Assembly: GCF_001552615.1 (NCBI RefSeq)
Contig: NZ_BCRN01000001.1
Location: 62,001-126,000 of the forward strand
DNA length: 64,000 nt
Reading direction: 5' to 3'
Source: Millisia brevis NBRC 105863
Lineage (GTDB): Bacteria > Actinomycetota > Actinomycetes > Mycobacteriales > Mycobacteriaceae
Shown: positions 8,178 to 16,716 of the stretch, piece after piece
How positions within the stretch are numbered: the stretch's first letter is position 1
How the letters are laid out: each line of letters begins with the position of its first letter
The notes under the pieces: model-generated
Database searches by the model: none
Seen by the model: the letters and a program-made list of their open reading frames with translations, nothing else
Told to the model about the DNA's origin: nothing
Position numbers and translations under genes: made by a program

Positions 8178-10844
8178 GTGGACACGGCCAACGCTCAGCT
8201 CTCCGGCTCCGGTCGACAGCAGCCGCCGATCGACGTCCGGGTGCGGGGCGCCCGCGAACACAACCTCGTCGACGTCGACGTCGATATCCCGCGCGACGCG
8301 CTGGTCGCGTTCACCGGGGTCTCCGGCTCCGGCAAGTCGTCGCTCGCCTTCGGCACGCTGTTCGCCGAATCCCAGCGCCGATATCTCGAGTCCGTCGCTC
8401 CCTACGCGCGGCGGCTGATCGATCAGGTCGGCATCCCGGATGTCGACGCGATCGAGGGGATGCCGCCGGCGGTCGCTCTCCAGCAGCAGCGCACCGTGGG
8501 CAACGCACGGTCGACGGTCGGCAGTCTGACCACGCTGTCCGACGTCGTGCGCATGCTCTACTCGCGGGCCGGCAACTACCCACCCGATCAGACGATGCTC
8601 TACGCGGAGGATTTCTCCCCCAATACCGTGCAGGGCGCCTGCCCGGTCTGCCACGGTATCGGCCGGGTCTACGAGGTGCCCGAGGAGTTGATGGTTCCCG
8701 ATCCGACGCTGTCGATCCGGGAGGGGGCGATCGCCTCGTGGCCGGGCGCGTTCCAGGGGCACAATCAGCGTCGCACGCTGATCTCGCTCGGCTACGACGT
8801 CGACACCCCCTGGCGGGATCTGCCGCAGAAGGACCGCGACTGGATCCTGTACACCGAGGAGCGGCCCACCGTCCCGGTGTTCTCGAATCTCGATCCGGAG
8901 CAGACCCGGCGGGCGATCGAGCAGGGCGCCGAACCCGACTATCAGGGCACCTACGTCGGCTCCCGCCGCTACGTTCTGGACACCTTCACCGGTAGCGGCA
9001 GCGCCTCCCGCAGGAAGCGGGTGTCCGAGTTCGTCATCAGCGCGATCTGCCCGGCGTGCAAGGGAAATCGCATCAAGCCCGAGGCGCTGTCGGTCACCTT
9101 CGAGGGCCTCGACATCGCCCAATTCTCCCAACTGACGGTGCTGCAGTTGACCGAATTGCTCACCGCGGTCCTGGCCGCCGAATGGGTACCGTCCGACATC
9201 GGGTCGGCCGTCCTGCCGAGCGCGCAACGCCGCCGGGAGGAGGTGGCGCGGCGGGTACAGGCGGGCGGATCGGCGCATGCCGCCGCTCCCGACGTGCGGC
9301 ATACCCCGAATATGTCCCCGGAGAAGCGGGCGGCGGCGCAGCGCCTGGCCGCCGAGTTGGTGGATCGGCTGCGGCCGCTGATCGACCTGGGCCTGGGCTA
9401 CCTGTCGCTCGCACGCAGTACACCGACCCTGTCCTCCGGTGAACTGCAGCGCGCGCGGCTGGCCAATCAGCTGTCCTCGCACCTGTTCGGCGTGGTCTAC
9501 GTGCTCGACGAACCGTCCGCCGGTCTACATCCGCGGGATCGGGACGCCCTGTTGGGCATGCTGAAGGGACTGCGCGACCGGGGCAACACCGTCTTTGTCG
9601 TCGAACACTCCCTCGACATCATCGGGGCGTCCGACTGGTTGGTCGACATCGGACCCGGAGCGGGCGAACAGGGCGGCCGGGTGCTCTACAGCGGGCCGCC
9701 GGAGGGATTGGCCGACGTCGAGCAATCGGTCACCCGGCGGTATCTGTTCGGCGCCCGGGCCCCGATCACCCGCACACCGCGCGAGCCCGCGGGTTGGTTG
9801 CATCTGAAGGACGTGTACCGCAACAACCTTCGCGGTGTTTCGGTGGGAATCCCGCTCGGCGTCCTCACCGCGGTGACCGGCATCTCCGGCGCCGGCAAGT
9901 CGAGCCTGGTCAGCCAGGCACTGCCGACACTGATCGCCGAACACCTCGGCCGGCCGATCCACGGGGTGGTGGTCGAGGACGAGAGCACCGACCTGTTGAC
10001 CGACGAGGCTCCGCGCCCCACGAACGGTGAGATCACCGGGGACATCGACCATCTGGGCCGGGTGGTGGTGATCGATCAGAAGCCGATCGGCCGCACGCCC
10101 CGCTCCAATGTGGCGACCTATACCGGGATGTTCGACCACATCCGCAGCCTCTTTGCCGCGACCCCCGAAGCGCGTCGCCGCCGCTACAACGCGGGCCGCT
10201 TCTCCTTCAACGTCGCCTCCGGGCGCTGCCCGACGTGCACCGGCGAGGGCTGGGTGATGGTGGAGTTGCTGTTCCTGCCCAGCGTCTACACCCCCTGCCC
10301 GGAATGCCACGGAACACGGTACAAGGCAGAGACATTGGAGGTCACCTGGCGCGACCACTCGATCGCCGACGTCCTGCAGCTCAACGTGGACGAGGCGCAC
10401 GGCTTCTTCGAGGGCGAGCCGGAGGTGCTGCGCGCGATCGACGCCCTGCGCGACGTGGGCCTGGGCTACCTGCGGCTCGGCCAACCCGCCACCGAACTGT
10501 CCGGCGGCGAGGCGCAGCGGGTCAAGCTCGCGACCGAACTGCAGCGCGGCCGCCGCGGCGACACCCTCTACGTCCTCGACGAGCCCACGGCCGGACTGCA
10601 CCCCGCCGACGCCGACCGACTGCTCGATCATCTGCAGAATCTGGTCGACGCCGGGAACAGTGTCGTGATCGCCGAACTCGATATGCGGGTGGTCGCCCGG
10701 GCCGACTGGGTGATCGACCTCGGCCCCGGCGCCGGCGACGACGGCGGCAGCATCGTCGCGACCGGCACCCCCGCCGAGGTGGCGGTCGATACCGACAGCG
10801 TCACAGCCGATTACCTGGCACAGGCGTTGGCCGGACGCCCCTAG
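8178..10844 (+). CDS. UvrA-like ABC excinuclease-family ATPase (DrrC/UvrA2-type)
   Basis: This soluble tandem ABC ATPase has 888 aa. Walker A motifs are GVSGSGKSS (about residues 47-55) and GISGAGKSS (about 568-576), with signatures [11 protein letters not shown] and [11 protein letters not shown]. Zinc-finger-type CxxC pairs are CPVCHG, CPACKG, CPTCTG and CPECHG. It is about 60-80 residues shorter than housekeeping UvrA and starts directly at the ATPase, with poor room for the UvrB-binding insertion, so it fits UvrA2/DrrC-like paralogues linked to resistance to DNA-active drugs. A GTG start at 8178 is used; its ribosome site is weak. It is divergent from the FAD monooxygenase. It is probably not the main repair UvrA. 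Confidence 0.88.
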   Translation: MDTANAQLSGSGRQQPPIDVRVRGAREHNLVDVDVDIPRDALVAFTGVSGSGKSSLAFGTLFAESQRRYLESVAPYARRLIDQVGIPDVDAIEGMPPAVALQQQRTVGNARSTVGSLTTLSDVVRMLYSRAGNYPPDQTMLYAEDFSPNTVQGACPVCHGIGRVYEVPEELMVPDPTLSIREGAIASWPGAFQGHNQRRTLISLGYDVDTPWRDLPQKDRDWILYTEERPTVPVFSNLDPEQTRRAIEQGAEPDYQGTYVGSRRYVLDTFTGSGSASRRKRVSEFVISAICPACKGNRIKPEALSVTFEGLDIAQFSQLTVLQLTELLTAVLAAEWVPSDIGSAVLPSAQRRREEVARRVQAGGSAHAAAPDVRHTPNMSPEKRAAAQRLAAELVDRLRPLIDLGLGYLSLARSTPTLSSGELQRARLANQLSSHLFGVVYVLDEPSAGLHPRDRDALLGMLKGLRDRGNTVFVVEHSLDIIGASDWLVDIGPGAGEQGGRVLYSGPPEGLADVEQSVTRRYLFGARAPITRTPREPAGWLHLKDVYRNNLRGVSVGIPLGVLTAVTGISGAGKSSLVSQALPTLIAEHLGRPIHGVVVEDESTDLLTDEAPRPTNGEITGDIDHLGRVVVIDQKPIGRTPRSNVATYTGMFDHIRSLFAATPEARRRRYNAGRFSFNVASGRCPTCTGEGWVMVELLFLPSVYTPCPECHGTRYKAETLEVTWRDHSIADVLQLNVDEAHGFFEGEPEVLRAIDALRDVGLGYLRLGQPATELSGGEAQRVKLATELQRGRRGDTLYVLDEPTAGLHPADADRLLDHLQNLVDAGNSVVIAELDMRVVARADWVIDLGPGAGDDGGSIVATGTPAEVAVDTDSVTADYLAQALAGRP

Positions 10845-11120
10845 CGGTTCGGCAGACGGCTACATCGACTGCCGGCATCACCAACCGCCACCCACCATGA
10901 GCCCATGAGCCCTCCCCGGTTCCTCGACCGCATCGGATACTCGCGCGACCGTCCCGACGGGGGCTCGCGTCCCTGATCAACGCGGCCGGCACCATCCCCC
11001 ATCCCCGGCCCCGCGATCCGGCAAGCATCTGGACGTTTCGGATAATCCGATTATGCTGCGATGCGACGCGCGTCACATGAGACGCGGTGTCCAACTCACA
11101 TCTCATCGCGGGGGGAACGT

Positions 11121-12140
11121 ATGAATGGAGTGGCTCGACATATCAACCGGATCGGGTGGCGGTTCGGCCGACTGGCGCTGCTGATCCTGCTGGCATTGGT
11201 CGCGCTGCCGGCGGCCCCGGCAGCCGCCCAACCGACCGGAGCGGCGATCGTCTCCGAACGGGTGAGCTTCGCGTCCGCCGGAACGTCACTGGTCGGATAC
11301 CTCTTCCGCCCCGCCGGCGCCGCGGGTACCTCCCCCGGTCCGACGATCGTGATGGCCCACGGCCTGGGTCTGACCCAGTCCAGCGGGCTGCGGCCGTATG
11401 CCGAACGCTTCGCCGCCGCCGGAGCGCGGGTGCTGACCTTCGACTATCGCGGCTTCGGCGAGAGCGACGGAACGCCACGTCAGTTGATCGATCCGTGGGC
11501 CCAACTCGACGATTGGCGAGCCGCGATCGGCTGGGCGCGCGACCAGAGCTGGACGGACACCGATCGGGTGATCCTCTGGGGTAGTTCATTTTCCGGTGGA
11601 CACGTCCTGGAGCTCGGCGCTCGGGACCCTTCGCCGGCGGCGGTGGTCAGCCAGGTACCGCACGTCAACGGCGCGCTGTCCTCGCTCGCCGCCGACATCC
11701 GTTCGGTGCCGGCGCTCGGGCTGACGTCGGCGGCGGATACCGCGGCCGGTGCGGCGGGGCTACCCCGCGTGACGATTCCGCTGGTCGGGCCGCCGGGGTC
11801 GGTGGCGCTGATGACCCAGCCCGGCACGATGGAGGGGTATCTCGGCCTGATCGGCAACAATCCGCAGTGGGTCAACGCCGTGCCGGCGTCGATCGTGCTG
11901 CAGATGCCGTTCTACAGCCCGGATGTCGTGGCCGCCGCCTCGTCGGTGCCGACCTATATCGGTGTCGCCGCCGACGACGCGGTGACCCCGGCGCCGCCGG
12001 CGATCGCGCTGGCCCACCGCATGGGCGCCGACTTGCACGTCTATCCCGGCGGCCACTTCGACGTGTACACCGGGGCACCCTTCGAGCGGGTGATCACCGA
12101 CCAGTTGGCGTTCCTCGCACCGTTTCTGAACGCCGCGTAG
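11121..12140 (+). CDS. Secreted alpha/beta hydrolase
   Basis: This exported hydrolase has 339 aa. The ATG at 11121 follows GGGGGAA and gives a clear signal peptide (LALLILLALVALPAAPAAAQ, with a predicted AxA cleavage near residue 37). The nucleophile elbow is GSSFSGG near residue 155, the acid is in GVAADDAVTP near residue 283, and the His is in YPGGHFDVY near residue 310. A strand with MAHGLGLTQ carries the oxyanion motif. It resembles dienelactone-hydrolase and X-Pro-peptidase-like hydrolases. It stands alone, with a 276-bp upstream gap that contains the 11-bp inverted repeat CGGAT-A-ATCCG (11039-11049). The substrate is unknown. Confidence 0.85.
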   Translation: MNGVARHINRIGWRFGRLALLILLALVALPAAPAAAQPTGAAIVSERVSFASAGTSLVGYLFRPAGAAGTSPGPTIVMAHGLGLTQSSGLRPYAERFAAAGARVLTFDYRGFGESDGTPRQLIDPWAQLDDWRAAIGWARDQSWTDTDRVILWGSSFSGGHVLELGARDPSPAAVVSQVPHVNGALSSLAADIRSVPALGLTSAADTAAGAAGLPRVTIPLVGPPGSVALMTQPGTMEGYLGLIGNNPQWVNAVPASIVLQMPFYSPDVVAAASSVPTYIGVAADDAVTPAPPAIALAHRMGADLHVYPGGHFDVYTGAPFERVITDQLAFLAPFLNAA

Positions 12141-12151
12141 ATCGGCATCGG

Positions 12152-12574
12152 TCAGTGCCGGTCGACCAGGGGCAGGGCGGTACGCCGGGACTCGAGCAGG
12201 GACTTGAGGCGATCGAGGTCGTCCTCGACCATGCCGGTATCGCGGTCGAACTCGGCATTGCTCAGTTCGAACTGCCGGATGGTGAAGATGACCTCGGCGC
12301 CGTCCGGGTGGGCGATCACCCGAATCGGATTGGTGACCACGGTGCCCGAGGGAAGGATCACGTCGTGGTCGAGGATCCCGAAGTCGTTGCGGGGTACGAA
12401 GCGCACCGTCACCGCTCCCATCGGGGAGTCGACGAGCAGGTCGTCGCCGTTCCGGGTGACATCCGTACTGGCCAGGCCGGTCGCCCACAGCGGCAGATTG
12501 TCCGGGTCCGCCGCAAATCGGTAGACCGCGTCCGGGGACGCGTCGATCACCCGACTCAGATGGCGGCTGCGCAT
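12152..12574 (-). CDS. SRPBCC-family (START-like) protein
   Basis: This small cytoplasmic protein of 140 aa has the helix-grip fold pattern: an N-terminal strand (HLSRVIDASPDAVYRFAADP), a Trp-containing turn (LPLWATGL), a run of alternating strands and a long C-terminal helix (DDLDRLKSLLESR). The ATG at 12574 has GAGGAGC upstream. The family (polyketide cyclase/dehydrase, Aha1-like) binds hydrophobic ligands and many members have no known reaction. It converges with the secreted hydrolase and lies near the tautomerase gene on the same strand. Confidence 0.8.
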   Translation of the reverse strand: MRSRHLSRVIDASPDAVYRFAADPDNLPLWATGLASTDVTRNGDDLLVDSPMGAVTVRFVPRNDFGILDHDVILPSGTVVTNPIRVIAHPDGAEVIFTIRQFELSNAEFDRDTGMVEDDLDRLKSLLESRRTALPLVDRH

Positions 12575-12679
12575 ATTCGCTCCTCGTTCGCGTCGATCCG
12601 GAAGACACCAACGATAGTGGCGACGCATCGGCCGTCGGGGCGGCTCCGGAGCGCAGCGGCGCGCTCCGGGCCCCGACCG

Positions 12680-13129
12680 TCACGCGTCGGCGGACTGACG
12701 CTCCACCGCGGAGAGGTTCTTCAGGTCGGCGAATCGGATCACCTGGCCGCCGGCGCCCCAGTTTCCCTCGGGTACCTCGTTGACGAGGGTCCAGATATGG
12801 GCGGCGCGCTCCCCCTGCGGATCGATACCCGCGGCGGCGGCAACCAACTGATGGACGTCGCCGACCAGGCCTGCCTTGCGCCGATCGGACAGCGCGCCCG
12901 CGGGCACCGTGACGTTGATCCGGAACCGGGGCGCGCCACCCGGGCGGCCACCGACGGCGACGCGCCCCGGCTCGACCTCGTGCAGGTAGACCCAGGTGAT
13001 CTCCCGGAAAAAGTCGGTATCGGGAGCACCCTCCCAGCGCAGCAGGGTGGTCGCGAGGTCGTCGAGCAGTTGCGCGGCCGCCTCCTCGGACAGGGTTCCG
13101 GCGGGGACGTACGCATCGATCAGTGGCAT
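12680..13129 (-). CDS. Tautomerase-family protein (4-OT/MSAD superfamily)
   Basis: This protein has 149 aa. It begins Met-Pro (MPLIDAYVPAGTLS), so after Met removal the N-terminal Pro1 is the catalytic base of the tautomerase superfamily. The length fits two fused beta-alpha-beta halves (FREITWVYLHEV and RFRINVTVPAGAL), as in malonate-semialdehyde-decarboxylase-like members. It is divergent from a TetR gene, with a perfect 20-bp palindrome between them, so it is probably repressed by that TetR. The substrate is unknown, but unsaturated keto or halo acids are typical of the family. Confidence 0.82.
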   Translation of the reverse strand: MPLIDAYVPAGTLSEEAAAQLLDDLATTLLRWEGAPDTDFFREITWVYLHEVEPGRVAVGGRPGGAPRFRINVTVPAGALSDRRKAGLVGDVHQLVAAAAGIDPQGERAAHIWTLVNEVPEGNWGAGGQVIRFADLKNLSAVERQSADA

Positions 13130-13154
13130 GGGTTCTCCCGGTGTGATGACGGTT

Positions 13155-13174
13155 GCTATGTACTATGACATAGC
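13155..13174. promoter_or_regulatory. Perfect palindromic TetR operator candidate
   Basis: Arms GCTATGT and ACATAGC are exact inverted repeats separated by ACTATG. The site sits 25 bp upstream of the tautomerase start and 49 bp upstream of the tetR start, where a dimeric repressor would cover both promoters. It is AT-rich against a GC-rich background. The regulator assignment is inferred from adjacency. Confidence 0.72.
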
Positions 13175-13223
13175 TCATATGGGAGCGGTAGGGTCGCAGA
13201 CGCCCGAGCAGCCGGAGGATTCG

Positions 13224-13814
13224 ATGGCAGGTCCCAGACCGAACACCAAACAGCGGATGACCGATGCCGCGATCCGGCTCCTGCGCGAACGCGGCGCCGC
13301 CGGGGTGACCATCGATGCCGTCCTGGACCGCAGCGGCGCACCGCGCGGTTCGCTGTACCACCACTTCCCGGGCGGGCGGGACGAGATTCTGTTGACCGCG
13401 GCCCGCCAGTCCGGTGAGGTCATCGACGCCATGCTCGCCGCGACGGTCGAAGCGGGCAGTGTCCGCGAGGTCATGGGCATCGTGTCGGCCTTCTGGCGCC
13501 GCCGAGTCGCCGGGGACAACTTCGGCACGAGTTGCCCGATCGTCGCACTGGCCCTCGACAATCGGGCCGACGTACCGGCCGCACGGGAACTGGTCGACGA
13601 GATGTTCTCCCGGTGGCATACCCGTCTGGACACGGCACTGCGGGACGAGGGCGTCTCCCCCGAACGCAGCACCCGGCTCGCCACCACGATCGTCGCCGCG
13701 GCGGAGGGCGCGATCATCCTGGCGCGCGCCCACAACAGCACCGACCCGCTCGACGACGTGACCGCCATGCTCACCGAACTTCTCGATCACTCCATCGCAA
13801 AGGATCGACGATGA
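13224..13814 (+). CDS. TetR-family transcriptional regulator
   Basis: This protein has 196 aa. The HTH is at residues about 26-48 (GVTIDAVLDRSGAPRGSLYHHF) and the C-terminal domain is of the LmrA/YxaF type (FGTSCPIVALALD). The ATG at 13224 is fixed by GGAGGA 6-8 bases upstream; the much longer open frame is not needed. Its stop overlaps the start of the molybdoenzyme gene by four bases (ATGA), so the two are translationally coupled. Probable targets are its own operon and the divergent tautomerase, through the palindrome at 13155-13174. Confidence 0.88.
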   Translation: MAGPRPNTKQRMTDAAIRLLRERGAAGVTIDAVLDRSGAPRGSLYHHFPGGRDEILLTAARQSGEVIDAMLAATVEAGSVREVMGIVSAFWRRRVAGDNFGTSCPIVALALDNRADVPAARELVDEMFSRWHTRLDTALRDEGVSPERSTRLATTIVAAAEGAIILARAHNSTDPLDDVTAMLTELLDHSIAKDRR

Positions 13815-16300
13815 CCGAACCCCAGTGGCAGAAGACCGCATGCATTCTGTGCGAATGTAATTGCGGACTCGAGGTCCTTCTCGACGACCGGCAGTTGGTC
13901 AAGATCCGCGGCGACAAGGCGCATCCGCAGTCGCAGGGCTATACGTGCGAGAAGCCGCTGCGTCTCGACCGCTATCAGAACGGCCCCCATCGCATCACCA
14001 GCCCGATGCGGCGCCGTCCGGACGGTACCTACGAGGAGATCGACTGGGAGACCGCCCTCGACGAGATCGCCGCAAAGTTACAGCAGGTCAAGGACACCCA
14101 CGGTGGCGAGCGGATCTTCTATTACGGTGGCGGCGGTCAGGGCAATCATTTGCAGGGCGCCTACGGGCGTGCGCTGATCGGTGCCCTCGGCGTTCGGTTC
14201 ATCTCCAACGCACTGGCCCAGGAAAAGACCGGCGAGGCCTGGGTGGACCGGCAGATCCACGGCAATCACACCATCGGCGACTTCGAACATTCCGAGGTCA
14301 CCGTCTTCATCGGCAAGAATCCCTGGCAGTCACACGGCGTCGCACGGGCGCGGCCCACCCTGCGGGAGATCGCCCGCGATCCCGACCGCCACATGATCGT
14401 GATCGATCCGCGCCGTTCCGAGACCGCCGACCTCGCGGATATCCACCTGCAGGTCAAGCCGGGTACCGATGCCTGGTGCATGGCAGCGATCGCCGGAACC
14501 CTGGTGCAGGAGAAGCTGTACAACGCGGCATGGCTCGCCGAGCATGCCGTCGACCACGAACGGGTCCTCGAGGCCTTCGCGGCGATCGACATCCCCCGGT
14601 GCGCCCGGATCTGTGGGGTGCCGGAGGAATTGCTGCGCGACGCCGGCCGCATGATCGGCACCGCGTCGAGCGTCGCGACCTACGAGGACCTCGGGATTCA
14701 ACACGCACCCAACAGCACGCTGACCGCGTACCTGGACAAGATGCCGTGGTTGTTGACCGGCAGCTTCGCCAAGCCCGGCGGCCAGCACATCCACTCCTGG
14801 CTGTTTCCCCTCGCGGGAGCCTGGCATCCGGTCCCGCGGTCCACTTCCTTACCCGCCGAAGCTATTCGACGGCGCGTGGGCCTGGCTCTGATGCGCTTCG
14901 GCGCCGGCCCGCTGCGCAAGGGCTTGGCGGCCGCCGGGCGGACCCGCCTCGGTTCCCGGGCCGGAGAAACGGTGGCCCGGATGGCGATGTCCACCTTCTT
15001 CGACCCGGTCGGGGTGGCCACCGCGGCGCCGATCGCGGCGGCCCTGGGGCGCTTCGAGATCGAGGACGCCACCCCGGTGACCGGGGCACGGGTGATCGCT
15101 GGGCTGATTCCGGCGACGTCGATCCCCGAGGAGATTCTCACCGATCACCCCGACCGTATGCGCGCACTGTGGATCGACGCGTCCAATCCGGTGCATTCGC
15201 TGCCCGGTACAACCCGCTTCGCCGAGGCGATGCGGGCGGTGGACATCTCGGTGGTGGTGGAGGTCGCTATGACCGAGACCGCCCGTCAGGCCGACCACGT
15301 ACTGCCCGCCGCCTCACAGTTCGAGAAGTACGAGGCGTCACTGTTCACGCTGCACTTCCCGCACAACACTTTCCAGCTGCGCCGCCCGTTGATGGCGCCG
15401 CTGCCGGGTACCCGCCAGGAAGTGGACATCTACGTCGCGATCATCGATCGCCTCGGCGTGGTCCCGGACGGGATCGTGGCCGAACTACGTACAGCACTGA
15501 ATATTTCCCGGCACGCGTTCGCGCTTTCGCTGTTCTCCACCCTCCGCAGCCGACCGGAGTTGGCGGCTCTGACGCCCTATCTGCTGTACCGGACGCTCGG
15601 GGCGACCCTCGGTGAGGGCCGCGAGACGGTCGCGCTGGTCTGGGGTCTGGCGCATCTGTCGGCGATCGCGCAACCGGAGGCGGTCGCGCGCGCCGGCTTC
15701 ACCGGCAGCGGATTCGACCGGGGCGAGGAGCTTTTCGAAGCGATCCTGGCGCACCCGGAGGGGGTCGTCTTCACCGAGGACGCCTACGACGACGCCCGGG
15801 GTTATCTGCAGCACCCGGACGGCAAGTTCCACCTGGCGATCCCGGAATTGCTCGACGAACTCGAGCGGGTGCTGGCGCAGGAGCCGGTCTACACCAGCGC
15901 CGAGTTCCCTTTCATCCTGTCGGCCGGGGAGCGGCGGGCCTTCACGGCCAACGTCATCATCAGGAATCCCGAATGGCGCCGGCGCGACGCGGAAGGGGCG
16001 CTGCGGCTCAGCCCGGCCGACGCGACCCGCCTCGGCGTAGCGACCGGAGACCGGGTGCGCGTCGTAACCGCCGGGGGCGCCGCCGTCACCCCGGTCGAGA
16101 TCAACGAGATGATGCAGGATGGCCACATCTCCCTGCCGAACGGGCTCGGGGTGATCTACCCCGACGGCGAGCAGGGCGAGAGCGTCGTCGGAGTCGCGTT
16201 GAATCAGCTGACCTCCGGTACCCGCCGCGACCGCTTCTTCGGGTCTCCCTGGCACAAGAACGTCCCGGCCCGGATCGAGCCGATCGCCGAACCGGTCTGA
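13811..16300 (+). CDS. Molybdopterin-dependent oxidoreductase (DMSO-reductase/formate-dehydrogenase family)
   Basis: This protein has 829 aa. An N-terminal [4Fe-4S] site is indicated by Cys residues in ACILCECNCG (residues about 9-18) and the later Cys in TCEKPLRLDR. The molybdopterin domains follow (FYYGGGGQGNH, VFIGKNPWQSHG, VIDPRRSETA), and then a C-terminal molydopterin dinucleotide-binding domain (FILSAGERR, LSPADATRLGVATGDRV, LPNGLG). There is no Tat signal, so it is cytoplasmic. A standard Cys/Sec/Ser molybdenum ligand is not obvious to me. It is coupled to the preceding tetR by a 4-bp overlap. The electron acceptor and substrate are unknown; no partner subunit is adjacent. Confidence 0.88.
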   Translation: MTEPQWQKTACILCECNCGLEVLLDDRQLVKIRGDKAHPQSQGYTCEKPLRLDRYQNGPHRITSPMRRRPDGTYEEIDWETALDEIAAKLQQVKDTHGGERIFYYGGGGQGNHLQGAYGRALIGALGVRFISNALAQEKTGEAWVDRQIHGNHTIGDFEHSEVTVFIGKNPWQSHGVARARPTLREIARDPDRHMIVIDPRRSETADLADIHLQVKPGTDAWCMAAIAGTLVQEKLYNAAWLAEHAVDHERVLEAFAAIDIPRCARICGVPEELLRDAGRMIGTASSVATYEDLGIQHAPNSTLTAYLDKMPWLLTGSFAKPGGQHIHSWLFPLAGAWHPVPRSTSLPAEAIRRRVGLALMRFGAGPLRKGLAAAGRTRLGSRAGETVARMAMSTFFDPVGVATAAPIAAALGRFEIEDATPVTGARVIAGLIPATSIPEEILTDHPDRMRALWIDASNPVHSLPGTTRFAEAMRAVDISVVVEVAMTETARQADHVLPAASQFEKYEASLFTLHFPHNTFQLRRPLMAPLPGTRQEVDIYVAIIDRLGVVPDGIVAELRTALNISRHAFALSLFSTLRSRPELAALTPYLLYRTLGATLGEGRETVALVWGLAHLSAIAQPEAVARAGFTGSGFDRGEELFEAILAHPEGVVFTEDAYDDARGYLQHPDGKFHLAIPELLDELERVLAQEPVYTSAEFPFILSAGERRAFTANVIIRNPEWRRRDAEGALRLSPADATRLGVATGDRVRVVTAGGAAVTPVEINEMMQDGHISLPNGLGVIYPDGEQGESVVGVALNQLTSGTRRDRFFGSPWHKNVPARIEPIAEPV

Positions 16301-16716
16301 TCAGCCGGGCGCCCCGCGAGGTCACGATTCGGGCGACGACCGATCACCCTCGACCGTGCGCCCGGCACCGTTTCTCCCCATCCGAGAACACGGAAGAATG
16401 TTGGTGATCCGCCCGTACCGAGTTGTCATTCGCCGTTGTTCCCTACCTTTCAACGCCGCTTCGCGTACACAAGACAGAGCGACCGGTGGCCGTTTCACGT
16501 CACAGCAGATCGTTACCCGCTCATAATCAAACCGATCGTAGGTTTCGATTAGACTCCTGCTGGTCATCGCGGGAAATCATCCCGGATCGACGCCACTCGA
16601 TCGACCGAATGACACCCATTCCGCTCCCACCGGCGGGATCGGTGGATCGGTCGGGGGAATCGGGTTGGATTCGCCACATGAATACCGTCGGGGGTGAGCA
16701 GGAAGAAGAACGAGCA
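16301..16716. other. Intergenic region upstream of the GGDEF-EAL gene
   Basis: This stretch of about 416 bp has no convincing gene. It becomes more AT-rich towards the middle and holds an inverted repeat (AATCAAACC at 16525-16533 against GGTTTCGATT at 16541-16550) that could be a regulator site. A short minus-strand frame at 16322-16567 has no supporting features. Confidence 0.5.

Noticed and set aside
7074-9482. 802-codon minus-strand frame across the FAD monooxygenase and UvrA-like genes
   Set aside because: It overlaps two well-supported genes and has no recognisable domain or ribosome site.
16322-16567. 81-aa minus-strand frame in the 416-bp gap
   Set aside because: No ribosome site, motif or hydrophobic pattern; composition is that of random sequence.
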